Assembly (NCBI RefSeq): GCF_963966145.1
Contig: NC_091052.1
Span: forward strand, 17,236,001 to 17,300,000
DNA length: 64,000 bases
Reading direction: 5' to 3'
Source of the DNA: Tenebrio molitor
Lineage: Eukaryota > Arthropoda > Insecta > Coleoptera > Tenebrionidae
This document shows, piece by piece, positions 51,401 through 59,251 of the stretch. The stretch's first letter is position 1. Every line of letters begins with the position of its first letter. The notes under the pieces were generated by a model. It did no database searches and had not been told where the DNA came from. It saw only the letters and a list, made by a program, of their open reading frames with translations. The position numbers were made by a program, and so were the translations under genes.

Positions 51401-54400
51401 TATTCATGGTAATGGGTTCATGCCGCTCTGAAGAATCTGAATATGCATAGAAAATTAATTGGACGTATCTCTCACACAAGTTTCCTGTTTATTACATTTA
51501 ACCTCTCCGATATCGTATTTCTTCCAGTAACAGAAAATGTCGCCGATGTCCCTCGGGACGTCACTTACCTCCGCGTATAGTGGAAAGCAAGCAAATAGAA
51601 CAGTTTTCCGACTGAATGCTATTTCGTGTTCAGTGATTTCTGAGTGATGGCAACACGCAGGATCCATTATCCACCTGGTGGTGGCCTTTGCCTCCACGCA
51701 ATCCCGCGTCAATCATTCTGTTCATTAAAGACACCATCGACAGTGAGTGGACGCGACAAGGGAACGCATAATTATTATCGTACAATCGAATATTAAAGGT
51801 GTCATTCGATTTTAAAGTCCGGTGCAGTCCTGTAACGTGTCTCGCAAACAATAATTTAATTACAACTTAGATGGACAGATGATCGATAGATGCCGTGGCC
51901 GGGAACAGTTTACGGCCAAAGAGGGAAGTTCAGATATTCCGCTTTGACATTTGCAAGTGCCGCAAAATGAGCCAGATGCGGAGAGGTTTCCGATACATGT
52001 ACGAAACTAATTCGGTTAATGTATGATAAATGAGAAAATTCATAGTGTAAAGCTAAACGACTGTAATCAACTTACTAATAAAATAGACGTGGAAGTTAAT
52101 GCGGGGGTAAATAATCGAGTGTTTTTGAAGGTTTCATTAACCACTTCATTTGCTGAATAAATTGAAGCAGTCTCGAGAGACCTAAAATAAAATCACGACA
52201 AGAATTATTATAAAATACACATTCCCCTCTTGCCAGAAATTCGCTTCGAATAAGAATAAGCAAAGTCGTTAATTAGCTTAACGAGCTGTGGCTACTTTAA
52301 TTATAAAACGAACTCGAGAGGGACCGACTGAACTCTTTGATTGTCGTTCAACCGCCATTTTCACGTTAAAAATTCCCTTCTTTTTGCACTTTTGACTTCG
52401 TAGCTTTTCCACTTCCTCAACGACAGTCATTAATTATTTATCAAGAGCATGAACCGGATGAGCCCTGACTTATACACATTTTGATTGATTAGGACGTCGT
52501 TACCACATAACAACTAATCCGAATGATCCTCTGCTGAGTAATGGATGAGCGATTACATATCTAGTTGCATTCTGCCTTTTCCCACACTGACAACTAAACT
52601 CAACGCATTCATCTTAATCGTTCATACAATAAAAGAATTCTTAAAATAACGAACCCGTTTACCATGACAAAACATTAAAAATTAAGTAATTAGACCATTC
52701 TTTAAAATCGTTACACTACTTAATGGAAGTTTACAGTTAACGTTTTGAGAAGGGAAAGTAGTAGCTTGCCTACAGCAATAATCAAGCAATCAAGATTGTC
52801 TTGAGAATAAACATATCAATGCCATTCTAAAAATCCATTTAAAAGATAAGATCATTGTTCTACAACAGGAAAACGTGAAGTTAAAAGTAAAATACTGGGT
52901 TTTTACAGAGTATGATCCTTTCTAGTTTTTAAAAATGTAAATGCCGTGTAAAGACCTTTTTTTTAAACAATTGTCAATGTCAAAATTCCCTCAAAGACCA
53001 AACTGTACTTACCACTTTAAAACCATATCCAAAAACCTTTCGTTTCGGTACACTGTATCGTAAAATCTCCCTCGATCAGGTTTGAGGTTATGTCAGTAAT
53101 TTTCAAATGTCAGAAAAGTTTCAGGTAAAGAAAAATGCAGCTAAAGAGGAAAATGGGAATTTATTTAATGGGTAATACTACAAGCAGTTTGTTCATTTTC
53201 AGAATCTGATTCAAAATGTTTCTTTTCCTATTCAGAAGTTTTTACACAACGAAAATTGGCAAATTCACGAAGAATTTTAAAAACAACTGTCGAGTGAACC
53301 TAAAAAAGGGATTTTTTAGAGAAATGTTTGGGGTTTGGTAAAAGATTCTGAAAAAATACATCGAATATACAGGGTGTTCTCGAAGTTGACGCGTTCCTTG
53401 TAACACGAGGTACTACACATTATTCTTAAGAATTGTAGCCTAAATCTTCTTAGTAAAATGTTTGTATTAACGGAGATAATTGGTTGTATATTTTTATTGT
53501 TTTCTAAAATTTAAGTCCGGTCCTGTCCATTTCTCCGCTGTACTAGATTAATAACTAACCTGGCCCAGAATGGTGTCTTTCCGGAAATCGCTTTGCAATA
53601 CTCTCTGGACGCTGCAGATGCATTCTGATAACGTGATAACATTGCCCATGCATTTGCAACATATCTGTGAGCTCATTATTTTCCTAATAATAAAGCCATT
53701 TCGACTAATTAGATGACAACTCTGACAGTAGTTTTGATTAACGTCCATGCTCATTTGATTTTTTTTTTGTCAATTCCAATTTATTATTGACACATTTTTT
53801 TACAATTTTTCCATAATGTAAAACCTTCTTACAAGAGATAGGTTAGAATCAACATCAAAATTCAATGACATTTTTAAAAATTATTTGATAGATACTGTCA
53901 AGTAGACAATTAATTGACAAATGGACCAAACCAAATTTACATTAGAAAAACTTTCGTTTCCCGTTTTTTTTTTTTTTTTTTTTTACAACCAACTACAGCT
54001 TTACTGCAAATTTCTTTCATTAGCATGGTGGATTTTTCTGTCTTATAATTTAATCATAGCTAATTTTTTCTCGTTGTATTACGGACCGTCCAGATCCTTG
54101 CTTTCGGAAAATCATTTTACTTTTTATTGTAAATTTAAAAGTAATTGCGCCTTCATATCAAAATGGCTGACATACAATTAACATTTTACATTGCCAACCT
54201 AATAAGTAATAAGTATAATCTGTTTCAAAATCAAAAATCCACCACCTGTTGAATTATGTTGGCAGAAAAAAAGAAATCCCTAGAATAAGTTTCATTTTTC
54301 TGGGTTGGCCCAACCTTCCGCCAAAATTTGACCTTCAGTGTGTCACAAATATCAAATTATAAAAATGCCTCGAAAAACAAGGAATCTTTTAACCGCTAAA

Positions 54401-57400
54401 TTAAAGCGAGCGTTCATTAAGTGTTTCGAAGAATTTAAAAAATACGATGAACTACGACCAAAACGGCTGTGAATAGTTTTATTTCATAACCCCACGTTTT
54501 TCTGACACTTTCAAACACACTAAAAACGAAAGTTGGCGACATTGTCGGTTGTATTTTCGAGGTAGAATGCAGTGTTGGTGGATTTTTGATTTTGAAACAA
54601 ATTATAATAACCATTAACCATCAAATAACTTGTGTCTCATACCAACATGACAACACTTTGACAATTGTTTAAAAAAAAAAAGATTTAGATGCTTGAAACA
54701 TCCTTTTTCTAAGATCGTATAACTAGTGTCTTAAAAAACGTCGGTAGTAAAAATGAAATTTGATATAATAATAAAAATTCTTGCTATAATATCGTCGGGA
54801 GGATTTTATTTTTATTCAGTTTCCCTCGTGAAGAGAAAAATGAAATAACAACATGAAATAGACAGATGAACCCACGTACCAACAATAACCGTGAACCTGT
54901 CATTTCAATTTGCCTTTACTGTGTCTATCATTAAATGCAGCAGAATTTTACGGTTACTTAATAAATGTTCCGTAATTTCAATTTTTATTCTGCAATTGAT
55001 GACTATTCGGGTCAGCAAAAGAATGTCCATAAAGAAGTCCAGTCCTCGAAGTCATGACAGGGATGTGGAGAGTGTTGTCATGCTAAAAGCGACATGAAAG
55101 TCGATATGGCTGTCGATTTCGTTGAAGGACCGGCCCTTTGTTTGCATAGCAGTGAATAGCGACGATCATTTCGCCAATTTATCACTTGACCGCACGTTAC
55201 GTCAAGTCAAGAACATCTTCGATTACTGGTGATTAATGGAGCTTGTTTGAAAGGGAAACTTTGATGAAAAATAACACTGATGGTCACACTTGGGACCTCG
55301 GGGCCGAACTAGTAAAAAGTGCCATCGTACAACTATTTATTATCGTGGCTTTTCCGCACTGTTTCTTATTTGTTGTATATTGTTTCAGGCCGAAGAACTA
55401 AACTCGATTGTTGGAAATGCATTTCGAATGGCTTACGCGGCGCAGCTGCAGAAACAACCCACTTTCCAAGACGTAATTGCATCCCAATTGGATCAAACTC
55501 AAACGAATAAAGTACTCTGGGTAAGAGTTTTTAACGATGTCGATATAGATAGACCCAAAACGACCGACCCTTTGTAAATCGAATTTTTAATCCACTTCTA
55601 ATTGAAAAATGTTTACAAATAGGTTTAATTCAAAACAACAAAAGTGATCCGTGCATTGAAGAATGTATCATCACTTAATTTCAACACGAAAACTAGAATG
55701 ATGTAATTAATGTTCCGATTTAAAAATGAATAAACTTTGAGGGCACAGTGTGACGTCGACGAATGTCGGGATTTGTATTTTCCCACTTATCCATTAAATC
55801 TGGCAACAACTTTTAATGCGTTTGCATTTGTTTCAGACGAAAGAATTATCGGTCACGTTAAAGAAAGATAAATCGTCGCATCAGCCGAACAATCATCAAC
55901 CGACCGAAATGGATGTTCAACTGACGGGTACGGACGCGTCGACGTTGCGTCTAGCGCCGCCAACCACCATTCCTGGTCTGAAACCGTCCCATAAGTACAA
56001 CGTACTTGGTCCGTCGGAAAAACCACAATCCCAACAAAGCACCCCTAGCAGCGACGAAAGCAACTCACCTACCGAGATGAATTCGTACAAAAGAATGACT
56101 GAAAAACCGCCCCTGATCAAGAGGATCGCGATGGGCCTGACCGGTAACAACCACCACGACAACGACGAAGACAGCTGCCCCCTAGTGAGCGACAGTAACA
56201 GCACCCCGGGGAGTCCCACGAATCGTCCTCTTTCGGGAGGATACGTCAACGAGTCGACAAACGAAGCCGACAGTCGCAATCTCAATAAGACTAATGCCGT
56301 AGACAATTTAAAAAATGACATCGTAGAAAAGATTAATTCAAATTTAACGAAACACATAGAAATGGACAATAGCCGTTTATTGCAAAACTCGCCCGCCTCT
56401 ACCGAACAGGAATTTAAATCGAAAAGGATATCGCAAATTAGTTCGAGCAGTTCCAGTTCCTGTCCCCAAACCGGTACGGAGACCACACTGTTGGGTCTGA
56501 CACCGACACCGCCCCCGCTTCCCGAAAGAACCGATTCTTTAAATAACAAGGAAGAAGGTGAGCTAAGGACGGCGCCGTGGTTTCAAGCCGGCATTCCCCG
56601 TGAAATTGCCTTAGAAATATTGGCTCAAGAACCGGTAGGAGCTTTCATGGTGCGAGAAAGCACCAGTAAGCCGGGGTGTTTCGCGCTTTCGCTCAGAGTA
56701 CCGAGGAGTTTCCAGCCGACGGGCATCGCTCATTACCTCATCGTCAGGACGAATAAAGGCTACAAAATCAAGGTAAGTGTCGTCTGCATTTCGGCTTCTA
56801 ATGCGCTCAGATTACAATCAGGTCTGTTTGGTGTAATAAACCGTAATGGTGACCCTAAGGCTTATTTAAATTTGCACGAAAGCGAAAGCGCCATCTCTTC
56901 ACGTCAGCCAAAACTCATTCACCACATCGAGCTGCATTACCAAGAGGCTTGCCGGAAGTTTTAAATTACTGCTGTCTTTATAAGACTCGCAGATAAAGAC
57001 GGATAAAACAAACTTTGTTGCTCTTGAATTCTTTTATTATCGCCTTATAGAGTTTTGCAAACAGATAATTTTTTTCTTCAACCCTTAAACTCACATCGAA
57101 CTTTGCAAAAATGAAATACACATGATTGATCGTTCCCAAGGGATTTCGTATCGACATATTATCTTGTCGTAATAAGCGCAGTGATAAGTAGAACAAAGAG
57201 AATGAGTAACTTTGTACATGAAATTTAGGGAGACTATTCGGTTTATGAATTAAATTTTTGTATCCTTCATGTTACGTCCGCCTCTTGTTCCAGGGCTTTA
57301 CGAAGGAGTTTACGACGTTGACGTCGCTGATAACACACCATTCTGTGATGCCGGAGTTGCTGCCGTGTCCTCTGTCGCTGAGTCGGTACAACCCCAGTTT

Positions 57401-57503
57401 CGTGAAATCGGACTCGAAGAGAGATTTTGCGGACATCGATTTGGACCCGGACTATAATACGTTAGCGGATTTTAGGAAAATGATGGCTGATTTAAACGTA
57501 TAA
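21275..57503 (+). CDS. PTB-SH2 adaptor protein gene (SH2D5-like / EGFR-adapter-like), 5' incomplete, exons 21275-21421, 55389-55520, 55837-56772, 57294-57503
   Basis: The four + strand exons join in phase 0 to give 474 residues of an intracellular signalling adaptor. Exon 1 (49 codons) encodes the PTB core (MAHALRRISYATCDPED, then AREPKGHFNQQYCHSF). Exon 2 (44 codons) encodes the C-terminal PTB helix (AEELNSIVGNAFRMAYA). Exon 3 (312 codons) encodes a Ser/Pro/Asn-rich linker with the SH3-binding motif PPPLPER and most of an SH2 domain, including the phosphotyrosine-binding Arg in GAFMVREST. Exon 4 completes the SH2 (THHSVMPELLPCPLSL) and a short acidic tail ending in DLNV. Splice sites are CAG/gtaagt, TGG/gtaaga and AAG/gtaagt donors, with gcag, tttcag and tccag acceptors. 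PTB-linker-SH2 order fits SH2D5 and Shc; tensins have SH2 before PTB. The SH2 is tensin/SH2D5-like rather than Shc-like. The N-terminal PTB strands are missing from this model. Homology is from recognition, not a search. Confidence 0.85.
21805..22113. repeat. Direct repeat array, ~250-bp period with internal ~60-bp units
   Basis: The block ending aattcccaatgagtgttctagt (to 21866) recurs as aattcccaacgagtgttctagt (to 22113). Between them, tttaggcgcaccacacgtgc and following text is present twice (about 21878 and 21992), with cgacacgctaaaatcgtcac-type 20-bp units repeated three to four times. Confidence 0.7.
22181..22391. repeat. MITE, 'gagtcgattgtgaacgcac' family (211 bp)
   Basis: Left end TCGACTGTTC...aaagttggcgttgaagggtc; the right end is its inverse, ending GAACACCCGA; flanked by TA. 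The core contains aaaagtgaggttagatttaa, shared with the copies at 7.1 and 39.5 kb. Confidence 0.85.
23851..24339. repeat. Tc1/mariner-like MITE (489 bp)
   Basis: Ends CAGGGTGATTCTGAAATAAC and (inverse) CAGGGTGATTCTGAAATAAG, with TA duplications at 23849-23850 and 24340-24341. No coding capacity. Confidence 0.88.
25001..25894. mobile_element. Pogo-like non-autonomous element (894 bp)
   Basis: Ends CAGTGTATTCTCTCATAAGC and (inverse) CAGTGTATTCTCTCTTAGTG, flanked by TA. Subterminal direct repeats of taagaaagtttgtccgct at about 25071-25110, plus further gtccgct/gtccact units near the right end, look like transposase binding sites. No transposase frame. Confidence 0.82.
27951..28133 (-). CDS. Possible small or broken coding unit (weak)
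   Basis: A 60-codon frame begins MAQVLNDIKKHLEELLEG, contains KCVLLLDEGMMEIFDVGK and ends at TAA. Further - strand frames down to 27591 (for example DELHRAYRCDIRLKATKIKL) are in other phases, so this could be a pseudogene or a gene with unplaced introns. No family recognised. Confidence 0.25.
   Translation of the reverse strand: MAQVLNDIKKHLEELLEGIFTKWTPGKCVLLLDEGMMEIFDVGKTLANPLLIKGLKLEIF
28248..28404 (+). CDS. Possible first exon of an unrecognised gene (weak)
   Basis: The ATG in cgaaATGg opens a 52-codon polar frame beginning MAESSYLFEEESSQSEKSTG and reaching a GTACGT donor at 28405 in phase 1. Composition is codon-like, unlike the surrounding AT-rich DNA. No downstream exon was found. 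It lies 115 bp from a divergent ATG on the other strand. Confidence 0.25.
29680..30815 (+). pseudogene. LINE (non-LTR) reverse transcriptase fragment, decayed
   Basis: The frame carries the fingers (KVITRIVLERIKP, NQAGFQ), the first catalytic box FEKAFDTVNRE, GIPAKML, VKQGCVKSP and the second catalytic box FVDDVCLLTE near 30190. A C-terminal WNWIGHTLRQM tail follows near 30580, typical of insect LINE ORF2 ends. An in-frame stop near 29866 and a frameshift near 30115-30190 break it. The endonuclease half is missing, so it is 5' truncated as usual for LINEs. Confidence 0.85.
30850..31585 (+). mobile_element. Ty3/gypsy retrotransposon, internally deleted, with 3' LTR
   Basis: EGPDERPVEYANRLVTPAEKN (about 30931-30990) is the start of an RNase H domain. 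It is followed almost at once by SPVAYVV...LGKYHVSALRPF (about 31010-31095), the C-terminal end of integrase. Most of RNase H and the whole integrase core are deleted. A basic Pro/Arg tail to 31323 is followed by a polypurine tract (aaagggggag) and the LTR. Confidence 0.75.
31343..31585 (+). repeat. 3' LTR of the Ty3/gypsy fragment
   Basis: It begins TGTAACGAG immediately after the polypurine tract and ends GTGACA, giving a TG...CA LTR of 243 bp. It contains AATAAA at about 31505. No matching 5' LTR occurs in the window. Confidence 0.6.
31586..33788. other. Intron of the adaptor gene; nothing recognised
   Basis: AT-rich until the GC-rich patch that leads into the putative alternative first exon; only the palindrome at 33366 stands out. 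Confidence 0.5.
33366..33390. repeat. Perfect short palindrome
   Basis: ggccgcgaaat-tgg-atttcgcggcc, an 11-bp perfect stem with a 3-base loop, in a short GC-rich patch (33340-33400). Confidence 0.6.
33789..33986 (+). promoter_or_regulatory. 65-codon upstream ORF in the putative leader of the 34-kb exon
   Basis: ATG at 33789 opens 65 codons rich in Ser, Thr, Ala and Pro, ending at TAA 33984-33986. It lies 45 bp before the main ATG at 34032 and in the same frame, with a further TGA between them. Base composition here (GC-rich, codon-like) differs from the flanks. It may be a translated upstream ORF that dampens initiation at 34032, or only leader sequence. I recognise no domain. Confidence 0.35.
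34032..34199 (+). CDS. Probable alternative first coding exon (56 codons) inside the adaptor gene's large intron
   Basis: The ATG has a good context (aaaATGg) and begins a 56-codon frame that starts MGRLGKTNIPTPNIK, contains YCCHHCGH and ends TQKLQ at a CAG/gtaatt donor in phase 0. An in-frame TGA at 34011 fixes the start. The exon is much more GC-rich than its surroundings and lies on the same strand as the adaptor gene. Its phase matches the acceptor at 55389, so splicing there is possible and would give an isoform with a new N terminus and no PTB core. The C-C-x-x-C plus His cluster could bind a metal; that is speculation. Alternatively it starts a separate nested gene. No partner exon has been proven. 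Confidence 0.55.
34200..39543. other. Intron of the adaptor gene; nothing firm
   Basis: No repeats with clear ends. A 245-codon - strand open frame spans 38435-37698 with no ATG at its start and no domain. Confidence 0.45.
39544..39746. repeat. MITE, 'gagtcgattgtgaacgcac' family (203 bp)
   Basis: The ends are inverted (TCCGGTGTTGATTTAAATTT / AAATTGAAATGAACACCCGA) and flanked by TA. The interior has the same aaaagtgaggttagatttaa core as the 22.2-kb copy. Confidence 0.85.
40071..40713. mobile_element. Element C inside insertion B
   Basis: Terminal inverted repeats: atagtttgtctcaattctaa on the left and the inverse of ttagaattgagatagacttt on the right. Interior text (ctgttgaattatgttg; gtagaatgcagtattggtgg) is shared with the element at 54213-54605. 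Confidence 0.65.
40265..40510. repeat. MITE D (246 bp) inside element C
   Basis: Inverted ends CTATTCCGGACACGGAATCT and (inverse) CTATCCCGGACACGGAATCT, flanked by TA on both sides. No coding content. Confidence 0.85.
41003..43915. other. Intron of the adaptor gene; nothing recognised
   Basis: Apparently single-copy sequence of mixed composition; open frames short and without motifs. Confidence 0.5.
43916..44328. repeat. MITE 'ttaaacaattgtcaaa' family, copy 1
   Basis: Left end catttttttaaacaattg; right end tttgacaattgtttaaaaaa (inverse). Internal markers are cagatccttgctttcgga and atcaaaatggctgacataca. Confidence 0.75.
44426..44989. mobile_element. MITE 'aagttcattcacgttgg' family, copy 2 (564 bp with a nested MITE)
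   Basis: Ends AAGTTCATTCACGTTGGATT and (inverse) AAGTTCATTCACGTTGAATT, flanked by TA. Interior stretches (tttcacattatcgtgttaga; catggttactttatcagccc) match copy 1. Confidence 0.88.
44755..44893. repeat. PIF/Harbinger-like MITE (139 bp) nested in the 44.4-kb MITE
   Basis: Ends GGGGCGTATTCTGTAA and (inverse) GGGACGTATTCTGTAA, with a direct ATA duplication at 44752-44754 and 44894-44896. The related copy 1 at about 39985-39996 reads gcgacatacaca, the empty site with one ATA. A 3-bp TWA duplication with GC-rich ends is the PIF/Harbinger signature. Confidence 0.85.
44990..47322. other. Intron of the adaptor gene; nothing recognised
   Basis: Single-copy looking sequence. The frame pair at 45762-46288 (84 codons +, 127 codons -) has no domain. 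Confidence 0.45.
47323..47493. repeat. Complete MITE of the 'gcaacccacaata' family (171 bp)
   Basis: Inverted repeats of about 65 bp start CAAGGTATTTCACGAGTG on the left and CAATGTATTTCACGGGTG on the right arm. The element is flanked by TA at 47321-47322 and 47494-47495. The two arms make it almost a perfect hairpin. Confidence 0.85.
47494..49239. other. Intron of the adaptor gene; nothing recognised
   Basis: AT-rich sequence between two MITE copies of the same family; no internal structure seen. Confidence 0.5.
49276..51160. mobile_element. 1885-bp DNA transposon with ~54-bp TIRs and TA target duplication
   Basis: Both ends start CCGGGTGGGGCATCGTATAC when read inward. The arms match for 28 bases, differ at two of the next four, then match for 24 more before fading. 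The element is flanked by TA at 49274-49275 and 51161-51162. It sits inside a MITE of the 'gcaacccacaata' family, and removing it with one TA restores that MITE's sequence (cccacaa-ta-cattttc). It contains a subterminal inverted duplication and a decayed - strand coding segment. The TA duplication suggests a Tc1/mariner-like or other TA-targeting superfamily, but the TIR is not one I recognise. Confidence 0.9.
50210..50710 (-). pseudogene. Decayed coding segment of an insect-wide protein family of unknown function, carried by the 1885-bp transposon
   Basis: A 126-residue open frame (50667-50287) includes GNHKDEDYENIV, GCNMSLKVNFLFSHL, FPKNLGAVSEEQGERL and QDIKQMER. Upstream in another frame is MKQFVKPLDKNGQCFKY, and downstream after a frame change a short TARCTQKKY-like piece. 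Together these follow the order of a protein that I remember as very common and uncharacterised in aphid and other insect genomes. Frameshifts at both ends show it is broken. Whether it is a transposase domain or captured cargo cannot be told from sequence. Confidence 0.6.
51233..52956. other. Intron of the adaptor gene; nothing firm
   Basis: A - strand frame at 51479-51216 reads fairly codon-like (KTATIISKMFGSLNTQMIEQ) but has no splice donor or recognisable family. Confidence 0.4.
53367..53560. repeat. One-ended 'tacagggtgttctcg' repeat fragment
   Basis: The terminus tacagggtgttctcgaagtt is typical of abundant insect TA-flanked repeats. No inverted partner was found, so the right boundary is a guess. 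Confidence 0.35.
54213..54605. repeat. Element C relative nested in the 53-kb MITE (393 bp)
   Basis: Inverted ends tataatctgtttcaaaatca (left) and the inverse of tgattttgaaacaaattata (right). It is absent from the corresponding point of copy 1 (cctaataaccatcatcaaat near 44260). Confidence 0.75.
55389..55520 (+). CDS. Exon: PTB C-terminal helix of the adaptor gene
   Basis: 44 codons, phase 0 to phase 0, between acceptor tattgtttcag and donor CTCTGG/gtaagag. The sequence AEELNSIVGNAFRMAYAAQ has the amphipathic pattern of the helix that closes PTB folds, followed by a polar QKQPTFQDVI stretch. The open frame extends into intron on both sides. Confidence 0.85.
55837..56772 (+). CDS. Exon: linker and N-terminal SH2 of the adaptor gene
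   Basis: 312 codons, phase 0. It starts after gtttcag and ends at ATCAAG/gtaagtg. The first ~220 residues are low-complexity, with Ser/Thr/Asn/Pro bias, a poly-Ser run (SSSSSSSS) and basic patches. Then comes LTPTPPPLPERTDS, a class II type SH3 ligand. The SH2 begins at APWFQAGIPREIALEIL, with the phosphate-binding Arg in FMVREST and the strand HYLIVRTNKGYKIK. The frame stays open to 56964 in the intron, but that extension has no SH2 residues, whereas the exon at 57294 restores the domain. Confidence 0.9.
57294..57503 (+). CDS. Terminal exon: C-terminal SH2 and tail of the adaptor gene
   Basis: 69 codons plus TAA. The acceptor is cttgttccag/GGC, and the 521-bp intron upstream starts at 56773. 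GFTKEFTTLTSLITHHSVMP is the second half of the SH2 (helix B region), followed by LPCPLSLSRYNPSF and an acidic tail. The 3' UTR has candidate signals at about 57549 (AATAAA) and 58283 (AATAAA). The second lies roughly 50 bp from the convergent gene's signal. Confidence 0.88.
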   Translation, partial: GFTKEFTTLTSLITHHSVMPELLPCPLSLSRYNPSFVKSDSKRDFADIDLDPDYNTLADFRKMMADLNV

Positions 57504-58290
57504 AACCAAAAGTGTCGTCGTGACAGTGAACTAGTCTTGAAATAATGTGAATAAATAAGACGCAATTTTGTGTACCTTGTGATACCTTGATGAAGTTTTA
57601 AGAAGTAAATAACAATTAACAAAGTGTTTCCACGATTTATTACTATAGTGTACTTATCAATTAAATTAATTGACCTGTTTTTCTTCCTTCTTTCGTTGTT
57701 TCGAGGCGAAATTTACGGTTTATTTTCGTTTATATAATTAATGTTGTTTTTACAGGCAAAAGTTTGCTTATTGCTGGTAGCGGAGAAGTTACTTTGCTTG
57801 AGAATTTCGTCAGTGATTTGTTGGACCAATGAAAAATGTTATTTGAATGTTTGTAAAATTAATTTAAGTGACCTAGTCGTATATGCGCAGTGAATTTTTG
57901 TAAATATATACAAAAGTTGAAATTCCGAAAACAACCGTGGAGCTATATTTTAAGAGCAACCATTGTTTTTGTCAATTGTTTGTACTTGTTGTTACACTTT
58001 GTAACTTGTTATCCTAATGTTAAAACGAAGTGTTCAAAAAATAACGCACGCACCTATAGCGCTAATTCGAATCGTCTAAATTATATAACGTCTTATTAAT
58101 TTTATGTACTAGTCACGAAGATGATTAATTATTCTAATTACTTTTTGTTATCTGTGTGTAACATACATACCTGCTTCGTTTCATCTAATGTTTATTAAGT
58201 AAATGGCATGTTAATCCGTAAGCTTGCACTACATTTATACAGATGTACAGGTTCCATTTGTATATTATTTATTTATTTCTTGTAATAAAA
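57504..58290 (+). other. 3' UTR of the adaptor gene
   Basis: AT-rich sequence after the TAA at 57501-57503, with AATAAA at about 57549 and about 58283. Neither can be preferred from sequence alone. Confidence 0.55.
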
Positions 58291-58411
58291 GTAAATTAAT
58301 TTATAACAACGCAGTACCACTTATTCACCTCTTAATTTATTATTAATCCAAAAAAAAAAAATACATACATATAAAACAATTCGTATCTATCCAGAAAATT
58401 TAGAACATAGA

Positions 58412-59251
58412 CTACTCGTATGTGACATTATTTTTTTCCAAAGCTGCGTTTTTCAATTCGTCCACCTCATCCTCTAATTCAAACAGTCTCATTTCCGCTT
58501 CGGCCAAGGATTTCACAATGTCATCAATATGTTCTTGTAAAGCTTTTTGTATTTTCAGAGCAACCGAAGTTCCGCCATTTTGTTCACGGTCAACTTGTAT
58601 TCCTTGAATAATGTTCCTGACGGTGTCCGAAGTAGGTTCACTTGTCTTGTATGAAATATTAGGATTACTCATATTCACGATTTGCATCGGCATGACTTCG
58701 TAACGATTGTTACGATGCCTGAGAAAGGTCTGGGTAAAGGTGTGCATTGATTTATTATCGGAATGTTCGCTCGAAAGAATACAAAAACTGAAATATTGAT
58801 GTGGAATTTCAAACAAACCGGCCAACTGTTTGTGGATTATTGCTTCTCGAAATGTGAGATTCAGCTTGCACGATAACGGGCTATATTTAAACCAAGCCAC
58901 CACTTTTGGTGCTAAATCGCCTAAAAAATTAAGTACATTTTCAACGTCCACCCTACCGATTCCATCATAAAAATATGCCGATTGTGGACATGCCACTGAC
59001 GTGTTAATTCGAACGATCCTCGTGGTGTGTACCACCGGCTGATCACTATCAGTAATTTTTGTTTTTGAACTCTCGTGCAATTCACCAATCAAAAACCCTT
59101 CCTGAAACATGCATTACGATTACGATATTGTGAATTTATTAAATCAGGCACGGTTATTACCTACCTGGGAATAAGCGCACTTTATGTTGTCGTACAAAAG
59201 AAACGAAAGAGATGTACCAGAAAGCGATACTGTTAAACTTTCTGTTGTCAT
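58412..59251 (-). CDS. Abraxas-like BRISC scaffold, MPN-minus pseudo-deubiquitinase (2 exons: 59251-59165, 59101-58412)
   Basis: The exons join in phase 0 (CCCAG/gtaggt donor, gtttcag acceptor, 63-bp intron) to give 258 residues. The N terminus MTTESLTVSLSGTSLSFLL is followed by GFLIGELHE, typical of the Abraxas MPN fold. Residues 99-121 carry WFKYSPLS and LTFREAIIHKQL, as in ABRAXAS1/2. The JAMM zinc motif HxHPx(7)SxxD is absent, as expected for this catalytically dead partner. Residues ~208-252 form a heptad-rich coiled coil. In animals Abraxas proteins scaffold BRCC36, a K63-specific deubiquitinase, in BRISC or the BRCA1-A complex. The protein stops right after the coiled coil and lacks the long tail of the human proteins, so a BRISC-type (Abraxas 2) role is more likely. 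An AATAAA lies just downstream, near 58340. Confidence 0.9.

Larger units (their letters stand above)
52957..54680. mobile_element. MITE 'ttaaacaattgtcaaa' family, copy 2, expanded by nested insertions
   Basis: The ends and internal markers match copy 1 (cagatccttgctttcgga at about 54090). Copy 2 holds two extra blocks: roughly 53101-54010 (with an 18-19 T run near 53965) and the element at 54213-54605. Confidence 0.7.

Noticed and set aside
51216..51479. Codon-like - strand frame (KTATIISKMFGSLNTQMIEQ)
   Set aside because: No donor or acceptor in phase and no family recognised; kept only as a note in the stretch description.
55917..56549. 210-codon - strand open frame
   Set aside because: It is antisense to the linker exon of the adaptor gene, whose + strand frame has splice sites and an SH2 domain.
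56773..56964. Open frame continuing past the SH2 exon
   Set aside because: It reads into intron and loses the SH2 pattern; the donor at 56772 and the acceptor at 57293 restore the domain in phase.
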